A stretch of DNA of 64,000 bases from Aeromonas tecta (GCF_000820185.1 NZ_CDCA01000028.1:62001-126000), one strand, 5' to 3'; shown: positions 37,900-49,124, counted from the first letter of the stretch. The notes: generated from the letters alone by a model not told the origin. A program made the numbers and translations.

Positions 37900-38514
37900 T
37901 CACACTTGGCGGGCTTGTTGAGAGGCAAATGCCAGATATGTTTCGTGCAGCGCCAAAATCTGCGCCTGGATGGTCTCACTCGCACCACTCTGGTTGTCCA
38001 GTACGTCATCGGCGGCCGCGAGGCGCTCGGCCCGGCTGGCCTGGGCAGCCAGTATGGCCTCTGCCTGTGCCCGGCTCACCCCGTCCCGGCGACAGGTGCG
38101 CTCGATCTGGGTTGCCTCATCCACGTCAATGACCAGCACTCGGTCGGCCAGGCCGGTGAGCTTGTTTTCGACCAGCAAGGGGACGACCAGCAGGCAGTAG
38201 GGGGAACTGGCTGCGGCGCATTGGTGCAGCATTTCACTGCGAATGACTGGATGAAGCAGTGCATTCAACCACAATTTGTCTTCTGGGTGGTTGAAGATGC
38301 GTTCGCGCAGGGCGCGTCTGTCCAGCTCGCCCTGCGCATTGAGGATGTCGCTGCCAAAATGGCTGACGATGGCGGCCAGCGCCGGGGTGCCGGGTTCCAC
38401 TACCTCGCGGGCGATTAGATCGGCATCGACCACCTCGATGCCGAGGGCTGCAAACTGGTTGGCGATGGTGGTCTTGCCGCTGCCGATCCCGCCGGTAATT
38501 GCTACCACATACAT
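37900..38514 (-). CDS. coaE: Dephospho-CoA kinase CoaE
   Basis: Catalyses the last step of coenzyme A synthesis, phosphorylating the 3'-hydroxyl of dephospho-CoA. The 204 residues begin [20 protein letters not shown], which contains the P-loop, and continue with [12 protein letters not shown] and HPVIRSEM, typical of the family. It follows tapD by 14 bases, the tap-coaE arrangement seen in many gammaproteobacteria (pilD-coaE). Confidence 0.96.
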   Translation of the reverse strand: MYVVAITGGIGSGKTTIANQFAALGIEVVDADLIAREVVEPGTPALAAIVSHFGSDILNAQGELDRRALRERIFNHPEDKLWLNALLHPVIRSEMLHQCAAASSPYCLLVVPLLVENKLTGLADRVLVIDVDEATQIERTCRRDGVSRAQAEAILAAQASRAERLAAADDVLDNQSGASETIQAQILALHETYLAFASQQARQV

Positions 38515-38528
38515 TGTCAGAGACTCCT

Positions 38529-39401
38529 TCAGAGAACGGCGTTCAGATACCAGCGGGTGATGCTATCGCCCCACAGCAGCGCTGCCCAGCCCGCAATGGC
38601 GAGATAGGGGCCAAAGGGGATGGGGTTGGCCTGATGGTGTTTACGCAGTGCGATGAGCCCGATGCCGATGATGGCCCCGACCAGGGAGGAGAGCAGCAAC
38701 ACTATGGGCAGCGCTTGCCAGCCCAGCCAGGCGCCGAGGGCGGCCAGCAACTTGAAGTCGCCATAGCCCATCCCTTCCTTGCCGGTGAGCAGCTTGAAGG
38801 CCCAATAGAGGAACCAGAGCACCAGATAGCCGGCCATGGCGCCGATGACTGCATCCCCCAGCGAGACGAAGCCCCCCAGCAGGTTGAACAGCAAGCCGCC
38901 CCACAACAGCGGCAGGGTGAGTTGATCCGGCAGCAGCATCTTGTCCAGATCGATGAAGGTCAGCGCGACCAGCACCCAGGTCAGCACCAGGGCCGCCAGG
39001 GTGCCCCAACCTGGCGGCAAGGTTGCCGCCACGGCAACCGACAGCAGGGCGGTCAGCAATTCGACCAGTGGATAGCGGGCCGAGATGGGGGCCTTGCACG
39101 CCCGGCAGCGTCCCTTGAGCCAGAGCCAGCTCAGCAGCGGGATGTTTTCGGTGGCCGTGATGGCGTGACCGCAGTGAGGGCAGGCGGAGCGCGGCACTAT
39201 CAGGTTGTAGGGGGCAGTGGGGGCGGTTTCGCTATCGGTGTCGAAGTAGCTGCGGTATTCGGCGTGCCAATCTCGCTCCAGCATGATGGGCAGACGATGG
39301 ATCACCACATTGAGGAAGCTGCCGATCATCAGAGTGAAGAGAAAAATCAGGGAGAGATAGAGCCAAGGCAGGCCGTGGGCCAGTTCGATCAGAAACGCCA
39401 T
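38529..39401 (-). CDS. tapD: Prepilin peptidase TapD
   Basis: Inner membrane aspartic protease and N-methyltransferase that matures type IV prepilins. In Aeromonas TapD also processes type II secretion pseudopilins. The 290 residues start at ATG 39401 (an upstream in-frame start at 39443 is unlikely) and have the four-cysteine zinc site (CPHCGH near 74 and CRACKAP near 99), about eight membrane helices, and the catalytic aspartates in [11 protein letters not shown] near 150 and [14 protein letters not shown] near 212. The length equals the described A. hydrophila TapD. Confidence 0.95.
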   Translation of the reverse strand: MAFLIELAHGLPWLYLSLIFLFTLMIGSFLNVVIHRLPIMLERDWHAEYRSYFDTDSETAPTAPYNLIVPRSACPHCGHAITATENIPLLSWLWLKGRCRACKAPISARYPLVELLTALLSVAVAATLPPGWGTLAALVLTWVLVALTFIDLDKMLLPDQLTLPLLWGGLLFNLLGGFVSLGDAVIGAMAGYLVLWFLYWAFKLLTGKEGMGYGDFKLLAALGAWLGWQALPIVLLLSSLVGAIIGIGLIALRKHHQANPIPFGPYLAIAGWAALLWGDSITRWYLNAVL

Positions 39402-39488
39402 AATCAACCGTTTGTGTTGGAAAAGAGAGTTGCCAATGACCACGCCCGAGTCGAGCGAGGTCGGCTGGGCGGGTCATCTGGTCGCTGG

Positions 39489-40730
39489 TCAGTGTATCAC
39501 AGAGCCAAGCTTGAAGATGGGCAGGTACATGGCGACTACCATGCCGCCGACCAGCACCCCGAGCACCACCATGATGAGGGGCTCGAGCAGGCTGGTGAGG
39601 CCGTCGACCATGTCGTCCACCTCCTGTTCGAAGATGGTTGCCACCTTGGAGAGCATGTCATCGATGGCGCCGGACTCCTCACCTATCATCACCATCTGGA
39701 TCACCATGTCGGGGAAGAGATCCACGGTGCGCATGGCGACGTTGATCTGCATGCCGGCCACCACCTCGTTACGAATGGCCATGATGGCGGTGCGATAGAC
39801 GTAGTTGCCAGAAGCACCGGCAGACGAGACCAGGGCATCGACCAGCGGGATGCCGGCGGAGAAGGTGGTGGAAAGGGTGCGGGCGAAGCGGGCCATGGCC
39901 GCCTTGTGCAGGATGGCGCCGACGATGGGAATGGTTAAGACGAATTTGTCGGTGTTGTCGCGCACCTTCTGGGAGCTGCGCCAGGCCCGCACGTAGAGAA
40001 AGATGGCCAGGGCGATGCCGCCAAAGATTGCATACCACCAGTCCTGCATGAAGCGGGAGATGCCGATGACGAAACGGGTGAACGCCGGGAGCTCGGCGCC
40101 AAAGCTTTTGAAGATGTCCTCGAACTGGGGGATGACGAACAGCAACAGTATGGAGGTGACGACGATGGCCACCAGGATGACCATGGCCGGGTAGAACAGT
40201 GCCTTCTTGATCTTGGACTTGAGTGCCTCGCTCTTCTCGCGGTAGATGGCGATCCTGTCGTAGATGGTTTCCAGTGCGCCGGATTGCTCCCCTGCTTCCA
40301 CCAGATCGCAATAGAGCGCATCAAAGTGGCGAGGGTGGCGGCGCAGCGCGTCTGACATGGGGGTACCGGTTTCGACGTCGGCGGCGATCTGGCCGATCAG
40401 CTCACGCACCGCCGCCTTCTCGTGGCCACGGGCGATGATCTGCAAGCTTTGCACCAGCGGCACGCCGGCGGAGAGCATGGTAGTGATCTGGCGGGAGATG
40501 ACGGCGATGTCCATCGGCTTGATCTTGGCGCCGCCCTTGGAAAACATCCCCTGGCTCTGCTTGCTGACCTTGGTGACGTTGACACCCTGCTTGCGCAGCT
40601 CAATCTTGACGGTGTTGATGGTGTCGGCCTGCAATTCGCCGGAGACCTTTTGTCCCTTGCGATTGACCCCGTGCCAGCGGAATGAGAAGACCTTTTTGGG
40701 GACGTTTTGTTTTTGTGCGATTGTAGCCAT
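39489..40730 (-). CDS. tapC: Type IV pilus inner membrane platform protein TapC
   Basis: PilC/GspF-family protein that links the assembly ATPase to the growing pilus. The 413 residues have two repeated cytoplasmic GspF domains (about 75-195 and 280-400) and three membrane helices (near 180-200, 225-245 and 385-405). GVPLVQSLQII and GIPLVDALVSSAG mark the two domain starts. ATG 40730 follows AGGA at 8 bases, while the ORF is open upstream to 40772. A 116-base gap separates it from tapB. Confidence 0.94.
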   Translation of the reverse strand: MATIAQKQNVPKKVFSFRWHGVNRKGQKVSGELQADTINTVKIELRKQGVNVTKVSKQSQGMFSKGGAKIKPMDIAVISRQITTMLSAGVPLVQSLQIIARGHEKAAVRELIGQIAADVETGTPMSDALRRHPRHFDALYCDLVEAGEQSGALETIYDRIAIYREKSEALKSKIKKALFYPAMVILVAIVVTSILLLFVIPQFEDIFKSFGAELPAFTRFVIGISRFMQDWWYAIFGGIALAIFLYVRAWRSSQKVRDNTDKFVLTIPIVGAILHKAAMARFARTLSTTFSAGIPLVDALVSSAGASGNYVYRTAIMAIRNEVVAGMQINVAMRTVDLFPDMVIQMVMIGEESGAIDDMLSKVATIFEQEVDDMVDGLTSLLEPLIMVVLGVLVGGMVVAMYLPIFKLGSVIH

Positions 40731-40846
40731 CACTGCATCCTGCAATTGGGCGACGGTGGCCGGATGATACAACTCCCTATCCGGCGTCCCTTGTGACCAG
40801 GGGGCGCAGTGGCCTCACCCGGGTGAATGAACTGTAAACCGTGAGT

Positions 40847-42553
40847 CTAGTTGGTGGTGATCCGGTTGATCTCGGCCAGGCTGGTGACACCCAGTCGTGC
40901 TTTTTCCAGGCCGGAGGTACGCAAATTTCGCATGCCTTCTTTCTGGGCAATGGCGGCTATCTGTAATGAATTAGCCCCCTGCATGATCAATTTCGCGATG
41001 TTTTCGGACATGATCATGATTTCATAAATACCGACTCGCCCTCTGTATCCCCCCGAGCACTCCTTGCAGCCGACTGGCTTGAACAGTCGCAATCCAGCAG
41101 CCAGTTGTTGTGAGCTGAAGCCCAGCTCCAGCAGCTCGGCATCGGGTACCAGCTCGGGGGCCTTGCAGTGATCGCACAGCTTGCGGGCGAGACGCTGAGC
41201 CATGATAAGGGTGACCGAAGAGGCGATGTTGAAGGCGGGGACACCCATGTTCATCATCCGGGTCAGGGTCTCGGCCGCCGAATTGGTGTGGAGGGTCGAC
41301 AGCACCAGGTGGCCGGTTTGGGAGGCCTTGATGGCAATCTCGGCGGTTTCGAGATCGCGGATCTCGCCCACCATGACGACATCCGGATCCTGACGTAGGA
41401 AGGATCGCAGGGCGCCAGCGAAGGTGAGCCCTGCCTTGGGATTAATCTGCACCTGATTGACCCCTGGCAGGTTTATCTCAACCGGGTCTTCGGCGGTGGA
41501 GATATTGACCTCGTTGGTATTGAGAATGTTGAGGCCGGTATAGAGCGATACCGTTTTACCCGAACCGGTGGGGCCGGTGACCAGGATCATGCCTTGAGGT
41601 TTGGAGAGGGCGTTCAGGTATTGGGTCTTCTGCCTGTCGTCAAAACCGAGCTGATCGATGTTGAGCCGCGCCGCCGATGAATCGAGCAGCCGAATGACTA
41701 TCTTTTCGCCCCACATGGTCGGCAGGGTGTTGACCCGCATGTCCATGGATCTGCTGCGTGAGAGCTTGAGTTTGATCCGACCATCCTGCGGCAGACGACG
41801 CTCGGCGATATCGAGCCGTGCCATCACCTTGAGACGGGCGGAGAAGCGGTTGGCCAGGTTGACCGGCGGGGTGGCTACCTCATGCAAAATGCCATCGATC
41901 CGAAAGCGGATCCGGTACTTGGTCTCGTAGGGTTCGAAATGCAGATCCGAGGCGCCCCGCTTGATGGCATCCATCATGATCTTGTTGATGTACTTGACGA
42001 TGGGAGCATCGTCATCTGCGGTATTGACGCTCTCATCGAGCCGCGAGCCTTCATCGGAGACTTCAAGTTCCGAAATCTCGGACTCGTCGATGTCATCCAT
42101 GCCGAGGGCGTCTTGCTCATTCTCCATCAGCTTGCCGATGGCGGTGGTCAGCTTGCTTTCTTCAACCAGTAAGGCTTCGGTGTGCAGACCGAAGCTGAAA
42201 CCAAAATCTTCCAATGCCGATACATTAGTTGGATCCGACATGGCGATATAGAGGGTGTGGCCCTGGGTATAGATGGGCAGGACATGGTGTTTTTCAATCA
42301 ACTTTTGATTGAGGTATTTCTGCGGGATCTCGGCCAAATCGAAGGCGGCAAGATCCAGCAGAGGTACCCCATATTCCAGCTCGCAGAAATCGGCCAGCGC
42401 CTTGCTGTCGAGGATGTCGTTTTCAATCAGGAAGGTAACAAAGGGCTTGCGCTGCGCCTTGGCCTGGCTCAGATAGCGTTGTGAGTCTGGCTCACTGAGG
42501 AGAGAGGAAGCGGCCAGGCTGGTAGCCAGGCCGCTGTTGGGGCTAGAGGTCAT
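40847..42553 (-). CDS. tapB: Type IV pilus assembly ATPase TapB
   Basis: PilB/GspE-family hexameric ATPase that powers pilus extension. The 568 residues have an N-terminal MshE-type domain (about 50-150), Walker A ([14 protein letters not shown] near 329), an Asp box, Walker B ([18 protein letters not shown] near 393) and the His box ([15 protein letters not shown] near 412). A zinc tetracysteine lies at about 460-505 (CDHC and CKEC). It begins 11 bases after tapA and has no clear ribosome site. Confidence 0.96.
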   Translation of the reverse strand: MTSSPNSGLATSLAASSLLSEPDSQRYLSQAKAQRKPFVTFLIENDILDSKALADFCELEYGVPLLDLAAFDLAEIPQKYLNQKLIEKHHVLPIYTQGHTLYIAMSDPTNVSALEDFGFSFGLHTEALLVEESKLTTAIGKLMENEQDALGMDDIDESEISELEVSDEGSRLDESVNTADDDAPIVKYINKIMMDAIKRGASDLHFEPYETKYRIRFRIDGILHEVATPPVNLANRFSARLKVMARLDIAERRLPQDGRIKLKLSRSRSMDMRVNTLPTMWGEKIVIRLLDSSAARLNIDQLGFDDRQKTQYLNALSKPQGMILVTGPTGSGKTVSLYTGLNILNTNEVNISTAEDPVEINLPGVNQVQINPKAGLTFAGALRSFLRQDPDVVMVGEIRDLETAEIAIKASQTGHLVLSTLHTNSAAETLTRMMNMGVPAFNIASSVTLIMAQRLARKLCDHCKAPELVPDAELLELGFSSQQLAAGLRLFKPVGCKECSGGYRGRVGIYEIMIMSENIAKLIMQGANSLQIAAIAQKEGMRNLRTSGLEKARLGVTSLAEINRITTN

Positions 42554-42564
42554 TGGCTAATAAA

Positions 42565-42987
42565 TCAGCAAATGCCTGGGGTAATACAGGTTGATGCACT
42601 CGCAACAGCCCAATTAACTTTACCAGTGGTCACGGTGGGGGTCAGCACATAGGTCCATCCACCAACGGCTGCTGTTCCTGTCGCAGTGATTGCATTGGTA
42701 GTGTCATCAACAGCTACTGATGCAACATTACCATTCGCTGCACTGATAGCGGCTGGTACGCCATTGGTTCCCGCATCACAAGCGCTAAGAGCTCCGTTGC
42801 CAGCAGCCGTTGTTTGAGCACATATCTCTATAGCCGCTTTATATGGGGAGGTTGCCGATATGACTTCAGTAAATCGGGCCTTTTGGGTATAGGTCTGATA
42901 AGCCGGCAAGGCGATGGCGGCCAGAATGGCGACGATCGCAACCACGATCATCAATTCGATTAGCGTAAACCCTGACTGTTTCTTCAT
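42565..42987 (-). CDS. tapA: Major type IV pilin TapA
   Basis: Type IVa pilin of 140 residues. The leader MKKQSG is cut by TapD before [20 protein letters not shown], with Glu5 present. The rest is a variable globular domain with four cysteines: a pair at about residues 57-70 (EICAQ, SACDAG) and a pair at the C-terminus (STCITPGIC). ATG 42987 follows AAAGGAT. The open frame further upstream to 43044 has no pilin leader. Codon use in the globular part is visibly more AT-rich than in tapB-D, as expected for a diversifying pilin gene. It is separated from nadC by 319 bases. Confidence 0.95.
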   Translation of the reverse strand: MKKQSGFTLIELMIVVAIVAILAAIALPAYQTYTQKARFTEVISATSPYKAAIEICAQTTAAGNGALSACDAGTNGVPAAISAANGNVASVAVDDTTNAITATGTAAVGGWTYVLTPTVTTGKVNWAVASASTCITPGIC

Positions 42988-43306
42988 GTCAAATATCCTT
43001 TTGTCCATGGTTCCTGAAAAGTGCTGGTGGAAATCTATCCACACGACAGTATCTTATCCGAGCGCTTCTGGTTGGCAACAGAGGTAGCCACCTTGTTAAC
43101 CACTTTTCTCTCATTTAGTGAAAATTATATAAAAATCAAAGCTTAAAAAGCTTCTAATGACTCTTGGTTACGGAGGGCGGCCCCATCTTCACATTCCTTA
43201 TGTCGTTGGATCCTGCATAAAGAAAAGGCGCCTGTGGCGCCTTTTGCAAGTTTCGAGTCCTGTAATATCTGGCAGGTTCAAGTGAATGGCTCTGCTCCAA
43301 GCGGTT
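42988..43306 (-). other. Intergenic region upstream of tapA
   Basis: No gene is supported here. It contains the nadC terminator at 43223-43245, an AT-rich stretch (43120-43160) with a short AAGCTT-AAA-AAGCTT inverted repeat, and presumably the tapA promoter. I could not identify a convincing sigma-70 or sigma-54 element (see rejected items). Confidence 0.6.
43223..43245. terminator. Terminator after nadC
   Basis: A perfect 10-bp stem (AAAAGGCGCC / GGCGCCTTTT) with a TGT loop, 62 bases past the nadC stop. On the minus strand it separates nadC from tapA. Confidence 0.88.
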
Positions 43307-44167
<861 letters not shown>

Positions 44168-44638
44168 TTATTCCTGCAAGGGTCTGAGTAGCAACTGCCT
44201 GTCTCTTTGGCGCAATTCCAGCCGGCCGAGGGCATTCATGCCCACCAGGATCTCCTCCCCGTCGGCCGCCGGATTGATAAATACGGACAAATCGTACAGG
44301 GTCAGTGGGCCCATCGCTAGGCTTTCGATCTGGCTGGTCTGGACTTGGATCTGCCCTGCCGCCGTATTGACCCGGCTACTGCCGGTGGCGACGAGGCCGA
44401 GACGGGCCGCGACCTGGCTCGGTACCGTCACCCGGGTGGCGCCGGTGTCCAGCAGCAGTTGCACCGGCTGGCCGTTGATGGCACCCTCCAGACGATAATG
44501 GCCGCTGGCGTCGGCTTTGAGCAGCAGATCGCCACTGGCGGTCACCGTGGGTTTGGCGCTGGAATAGAAGTAGAGCGTCAATAACCCCAGCAGAGAGAGC
44601 CAGGCCAGTAGCCAGAGACGGCGTGCCATCGGGTGCAT
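44168..44638 (-). CDS. Membrane-anchored retropepsin-like aspartic protease
   Basis: A 156-residue protein with one N-terminal membrane anchor (about 7-25, LWLLAWLSLLGLLTLYFYS) and a single retropepsin fold. The active site LLLDTGATRVTVP is near residue 60 and ILVGMNALGRLEL near residue 130 matches the family's second hallmark. Bacterial proteins of this class (clan AA, TIGR02281-like) probably work as dimers facing the periplasm, with unknown substrates. It is translationally close to nadC but unrelated in function. It diverges from ampD across 135 bases. Confidence 0.8.
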   Translation of the reverse strand: MHPMARRLWLLAWLSLLGLLTLYFYSSAKPTVTASGDLLLKADASGHYRLEGAINGQPVQLLLDTGATRVTVPSQVAARLGLVATGSSRVNTAAGQIQVQTSQIESLAMGPLTLYDLSVFINPAADGEEILVGMNALGRLELRQRDRQLLLRPLQE

Positions 44639-44773
44639 ATGGGATCCAGTACCTTGCGGACGATGGTTCAGCCTAACATAGTTTTACCTATGAATTCAGA
44701 TGCTTGTTCCCGGCTTATTACGAGGACGGCGACCCGGCGACGGGTACCTATTTCCATGTGAATCGAGCAGACG

Positions 44774-45346
44774 ATGACGCAGCCCAAAGCCTTTTTTTCC
44801 ATCGATAGCGACGGCTGGTGCGAACAGGCCCGCCGGGTGCCCTCACCCCATCACAATGAACGGGGCAGCCCGGATGACATCTCCCTGCTGGTGGTGCATG
44901 GCATCAGCCTGCCGCCCGGCCAGTTCGGTGGCCCCTGGATCGATGATCTGTTTCTGGGGAGGCTAGATCCCGCCGTTCACCCCTATTTTGCCGACATTCA
45001 TCAGCTGAAGGTGTCGGCTCATTGCCTGATCCGGCGGGACGGTGAGCTGGTGCAGTACGTGCCATTCGGCGCTCGCGCATGGCATGCCGGGGTGTCGAGT
45101 TGGGAGGGGAGGGAGGCGTGTAACGACTTCTCCATCGGCATCGAACTGGAAGGCACCGACGAGCTGCCCTATTGCGACGCACAATATGAGGCACTAGCCG
45201 GCCTCAGTCGGGCCATCTCACGCCATTATCCCGCCATCACATCCGATCGTATCGTCGGTCACTGTGACATAGCGCCGGGCCGCAAGACGGACCCTGGGGC
45301 CAGTTTCGAATGGCTGCGATACCGGCAAATGCTCAACTTTAAGTGA
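44774..45346 (+). CDS. ampD: 1,6-anhydro-MurNAc-L-alanine amidase AmpD
   Basis: Cytoplasmic zinc amidase of cell wall recycling. Its loss derepresses AmpR-controlled beta-lactamases in several gammaproteobacteria. The 190 residues show the zinc histidine in LVVHGISLPPG near 36, AHCLIRRDGELVQYV near 75, the EGREACNDFSIGIELEG region near 115 and GHCDIAPGRKTDPG near 158 with the second histidine and aspartate ligands. No signal peptide, as expected for AmpD. Confidence 0.96.
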   Translation: MTQPKAFFSIDSDGWCEQARRVPSPHHNERGSPDDISLLVVHGISLPPGQFGGPWIDDLFLGRLDPAVHPYFADIHQLKVSAHCLIRRDGELVQYVPFGARAWHAGVSSWEGREACNDFSIGIELEGTDELPYCDAQYEALAGLSRAISRHYPAITSDRIVGHCDIAPGRKTDPGASFEWLRYRQMLNFK

Positions 45347-45451
45347 AAGTTGCAAACATAAGTTTGTGTTTTTAAAATCAATGGCTTGCCTTTAGGGTGA
45401 GCCATTTTTCATACTGTTGGCCAAATGTTATCTGTGAAAGACGTCATAAAT

Positions 45452-45466
45452 ATTGGTCAGACCATT
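45452..45466. promoter_or_regulatory. Upstream PdhR-like operator
   Basis: ATTGGT-CAG-ACCATT is a palindrome agreeing with the E. coli PdhR consensus ATTGGTnnnACCAAT at all but one outer position. It is 156 bases before the pdhR start. Confidence 0.6.
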
Positions 45467-45589
45467 TTCTATGAGCTAGGTCATAATTCCCTTCTTTTAC
45501 CCCTAAAGTGGTGCCGTTCAATCTTGATTCAGATCATATTTCGGGTGGACTTTTCCCAGCCCCTCTGCTAATTTTCGCCCCAATCATAG

Positions 45590-45606
45590 AATTGGTAATA
45601 CCAATT
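45590..45606. promoter_or_regulatory. PdhR operator at the pdhR start
   Basis: AATTGGT-AAT-ACCAATT is a perfect palindrome matching the PdhR consensus, ending 15 bases before the pdhR ATG. Pyruvate is known to release PdhR from such sites, so the pdh operon is expected to be autoregulated and pyruvate-induced. Confidence 0.88.
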
Positions 45607-45621
45607 TAACAAAGTAGCCCC

Positions 45622-46386
45622 ATGCCCTATATCAAGATTACTCAGCCCAAGCTGGCCGACGCCATCGTCGCCGAGCTGGAAAGCATGATTCTGGAAGGCA
45701 GCTTGCAGCCGGGGCAGAAACTGCCGCCCGAGCGCGAACTCGCCATCCAGTTTCAGGTTTCGCGCCCATCGCTGCGCGAAGCCATCCAGCGTTTGGAAGC
45801 CAGAGGACTCTTGTATCGTCGTCAGGGCGGCGGCACCTATGTGCAAAATGCCCTGAGCAAGGGGATCGCCGATCCGCTGTTCGAGCTGCTCAGCACCCAC
45901 CCGGAGGCCCAGTACGATCTGCTGGAGTTTCGTCACGCGCTGGAAGGCATCTGTGCCTACTATGCTGCGCTGCGGGGGACTGAGGCCGATTTCGAACGCA
46001 TTCGCCTGGCGCAATCCGCCATTGAAGAGGCGGGTCAGCTGGGATCGCTGGTGGCTGAATCTGCCGCCGTCACCCAGTTCTATCTGGCGGTCGCCGAGGC
46101 CTCCCACAACGTGGTGCTGCTGCACCTGTTGCGGGCCATGGGTCCCATGCTCGAACAGAATATTTTACGAAATAATGAGATTTTGAATCGCCGTCCGGGA
46201 GTGGTCGCCAAGATCCGTCGCCATCGTGCGTCACTGATCGAGGCTATCCTGTCGGGGGCTCCGGAGCGGGCCAGGGCAGCTTGTCATGAGCACCTGGCCT
46301 TTATCGAGGACACCTTGTTGGATATGCAGAGGGAAGACAGCCGGATCCAGCGATCCATGCGTCGGATCCGTCAGCAGGAAAACTAA
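45622..46386 (+). CDS. pdhR: Pyruvate-responsive repressor PdhR
   Basis: GntR-family (FadR subfamily) repressor of the pyruvate dehydrogenase operon. The 254 residues have an N-terminal winged helix (about 10-75: [34 protein letters not shown], then RRQGGGTYV) and an all-helical FCD effector domain (about 95-235). Length equals E. coli PdhR (254). It is preceded by two PdhR-type palindromes and followed 70 bases later by aceE. Confidence 0.95.
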   Translation: MPYIKITQPKLADAIVAELESMILEGSLQPGQKLPPERELAIQFQVSRPSLREAIQRLEARGLLYRRQGGGTYVQNALSKGIADPLFELLSTHPEAQYDLLEFRHALEGICAYYAALRGTEADFERIRLAQSAIEEAGQLGSLVAESAAVTQFYLAVAEASHNVVLLHLLRAMGPMLEQNILRNNEILNRRPGVVAKIRRHRASLIEAILSGAPERARAACHEHLAFIEDTLLDMQREDSRIQRSMRRIRQQEN

Positions 46387-46456
46387 TCCTAACAAGGCTT
46401 TATTGTCGAATTCTTGCGCATCTTAACCGCCGTGCAAATAACAATAGGAACCAGCC

Positions 46457-49117
46457 ATGTCTGATATCCTGAAGAACGATGTGGACCCGATAGAAACGCT
46501 GGAGTGGCTTGCCTCTCTGGAATCCCTGCTGCGTGAAGAGGGTCCGCAACGCGCTCAGTTCATCCTTGAACAACTGGCCGAGAAAGCCCGCATCAGCGGT
46601 GTGGACGTGGCTGAAAAGGCAAATCGCGACTATATCAACACCATTCCTGCCAGCGACGAACCGGCTTACCCGGGCGACCTGGAGATGGAACGTCGCATTC
46701 GCGCCATCATCCGCTGGAATGCCATGATGATCGTGCTGCGTGCCTCCAAGAAAGATCTGGACCTTGGCGGTCACATGTCTTCCTTCGCCTCTTCCGCGAC
46801 CATCTATGAAGTCTGCTACAACCACTTCTTCCGCGCTCGCAGCGAGAAGGACGGTGGCGATCTGGTTTACTTCCAGGGTCACATCTCCCCGGGCATCTAC
46901 GCCCGTGCATTTGCAGAAGGTCGCCTGACCGAAGAGCAGCTGGACAACTTCCGTCAGGAAGTGGACGGCAAGGGTATCCCTTCCTATCCGCACCCGAAAC
47001 TGATGCCGGACTTCTGGCAGTTCCCGACCGTTTCCATGGGTCTGGGCCCCATCGCCGCCATCTATCAGGCTCGCTTCCTGAAGTACCTGACCGACCGTGG
47101 TATCAAGGATTGTTCCGAGCAGACCGTTTATGCCTTCCTGGGTGATGGCGAGATGGACGAGCCGGAAGCCAAGGGTGCCCTGACCGTTGCCGTGCGCGAA
47201 AAGCTCGACAACCTGGTCTTCGTGGTCAACTGCAACCTGCAGCGTCTGGACGGTCCTGTTGTCGGTAACGGCAAGGTCATCAACGAGCTGGAAGGCCTGT
47301 TCTCCGGCGCCGGTTGGGATGTCACCAAGGTCATCTGGGGTCGCAAGTGGGATGAGCTGCTGAAGAAAGACACTTCCGGCAAGCTGATCCAGCTGATGAA
47401 CGAAACCGTGGATGGTGATTACCAGACCATGAAGTCCCGTGACGGCGGTTATGTGCGTGAGCACTTCTTCAACCGTTACCCGGAAACCGCCGCGCTGGTC
47501 AAAGACATGACCGACGAGGAAATCTTCGCCCTGAACCGCGGTGGTCACGACCCCCGTAAACTGTTCGCCGCCTTCTCCAAGGCCGCTGCGACCAAGGGCA
47601 AGCCGACCGTCATCCTGGCCAAGACCATCAAGGGTTATGGCATGGGCGAAGCGGCCGAAGGCAAGAACATCGCTCACCAGGTCAAGAAGATGGATCTGGG
47701 CTCAGTGCGTCACCTGCGCGATCGTTTCAGCCTGCCGGTCACCGACGAGCAGCTGGAAGAGTTGCCGTACCTGAAGATCGAAGAAGGTACCGAAGAGCAC
47801 AAGTACCTGCACGCCCGTCGTGCCGCGCTGAAGGGCTATGTACCGACCCGTCTGCGCGAGAGCACCACCAAGCTGGAAATCCCGGCGCTGGATGCCTTCG
47901 GCCCGCTGCTGGGTGAGCAGGCGCGCGAGATCTCCACCACCATGGCGTTCGTGCGTTCCCTGAACGTGCTGCTGAAAGACAAGTCCATCGGCAAGCGCAT
48001 CGTTCCGATCCTGGCTGATGAAGCGCGTACCTTCGGGATGGAAGGTCTGTTCCGTCAGATCGGCATCTACAGCCCGCACGGTCAGCAATACACCCCGCAA
48101 GACCGTGACATCGTCTCCTACTACAAGGAAGACAAGCAGGGTCAGGTTCTGCAAGACGGTATCAACGAGCTGGGCGCCATGTCCTCCTGGCTGGCTGCTG
48201 CAACCTCTTACAGCACCAACGATTGCCCGATGATCCCGTTCTACATCTACTACTCCATGTTCGGCTTCCAGCGGATCGGCGACATGGCGTGGGCAGCAGG
48301 TGACCAGCAAGCCCGTGGCTTCCTGCTGGGCGCGACCTCCGGTCGTACCACCTTGAACGGCGAAGGTCTGCAGCACGAAGATGGTCACAGCCACATCCTG
48401 GCCGGCACCATCCCGAACTGCATCTCCTACGATCCGTCCTACGCCTATGAAGTAGCGGTGATCGTACAAGACGGCCTGCGTCGCATGTACGGTGAGAAGC
48501 CTGAGAACGTCTTCTACTACATCACCACCCTGAACGAAAACTACGCCATGCCGGCCATGCCGGAAGGCGCCGAGGAAGGTATTCGCAAGGGTATCTACAA
48601 GCTGGAATCCGTGGCCGGTAACAAGGCCAAGGTACAGCTGCTGGGTTGTGGCTCCATCCTGGGTCACGTGCGCACCGCCGCCCAGATCCTGGCAACCGAG
48701 TACGGCGTGGGTTCCGATGTGTTCAGCGTGACCTCCTTCAACGAGCTGGCTCGTGATGGTCAGGACGTTGATCGCTGGAACATGCTGCACCCGACCGCTG
48801 CCGCCCGCGTACCCTACATCACCTCAGTGCTGGGTTCCGAAGCCACCATCGCCGCGACCGACTACATGAAGTCCTTCGCCGAGCAGGTGCGTGCCTTCGT
48901 ACCGACCGAGCACTACCGTGTACTGGGTACCGACGGTTACGGCCGTTCCGACAGCCGTGCCAACCTGCGTCGTCACTTCGAAGTGAACGAGTTCTATGTC
49001 GTCGTTGCTGCCCTGACCGAACTGGCCAAGCGCGGTGAGATCGACAAGCAGGTTGTGGCCGACGCCATCGCCAAATACGGCATCGATGCCGACAAGGTTA
49101 ACCCGCTGTACGCGTAA
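46457..49117 (+). CDS. aceE: Pyruvate dehydrogenase E1 component AceE
   Basis: Thiamine diphosphate-dependent homodimeric E1 that decarboxylates pyruvate and acetylates lipoyl-AceF. The 886 residues equal the E. coli length to within one. The TPP motif GDGEMDEPEAKGALTVA near 229 ends at the conserved NCN (VVNCNLQRLDGPV near 260), and HEDGHSHILAG near 640 lies in the catalytic region. Codon use is strongly biased, fitting high expression. A long hairpin follows before aceF. Confidence 0.98.
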   Translation: MSDILKNDVDPIETLEWLASLESLLREEGPQRAQFILEQLAEKARISGVDVAEKANRDYINTIPASDEPAYPGDLEMERRIRAIIRWNAMMIVLRASKKDLDLGGHMSSFASSATIYEVCYNHFFRARSEKDGGDLVYFQGHISPGIYARAFAEGRLTEEQLDNFRQEVDGKGIPSYPHPKLMPDFWQFPTVSMGLGPIAAIYQARFLKYLTDRGIKDCSEQTVYAFLGDGEMDEPEAKGALTVAVREKLDNLVFVVNCNLQRLDGPVVGNGKVINELEGLFSGAGWDVTKVIWGRKWDELLKKDTSGKLIQLMNETVDGDYQTMKSRDGGYVREHFFNRYPETAALVKDMTDEEIFALNRGGHDPRKLFAAFSKAAATKGKPTVILAKTIKGYGMGEAAEGKNIAHQVKKMDLGSVRHLRDRFSLPVTDEQLEELPYLKIEEGTEEHKYLHARRAALKGYVPTRLRESTTKLEIPALDAFGPLLGEQAREISTTMAFVRSLNVLLKDKSIGKRIVPILADEARTFGMEGLFRQIGIYSPHGQQYTPQDRDIVSYYKEDKQGQVLQDGINELGAMSSWLAAATSYSTNDCPMIPFYIYYSMFGFQRIGDMAWAAGDQQARGFLLGATSGRTTLNGEGLQHEDGHSHILAGTIPNCISYDPSYAYEVAVIVQDGLRRMYGEKPENVFYYITTLNENYAMPAMPEGAEEGIRKGIYKLESVAGNKAKVQLLGCGSILGHVRTAAQILATEYGVGSDVFSVTSFNELARDGQDVDRWNMLHPTAAARVPYITSVLGSEATIAATDYMKSFAEQVRAFVPTEHYRVLGTDGYGRSDSRANLRRHFEVNEFYVVVAALTELAKRGEIDKQVVADAIAKYGIDADKVNPLYA

Positions 49118-49124
49118 GAGAACG

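Noticed and set aside
38499..39938. 479-codon plus-strand frame across tapD and tapC
   Set aside because: It runs through two recognised genes on the other strand and is low-complexity Gln/Gly/His sequence.
43030..43042. DnaA-box-like CTATCCACA
   Set aside because: It is a single copy with one mismatch and has no other origin features around it.
43068..43085. Sigma-54-like element for tapA on the minus strand (TGGC...TTGC)
   Set aside because: The GG and GC pairs are 13 bases apart instead of 12, a spacing that sigma-54 does not tolerate.
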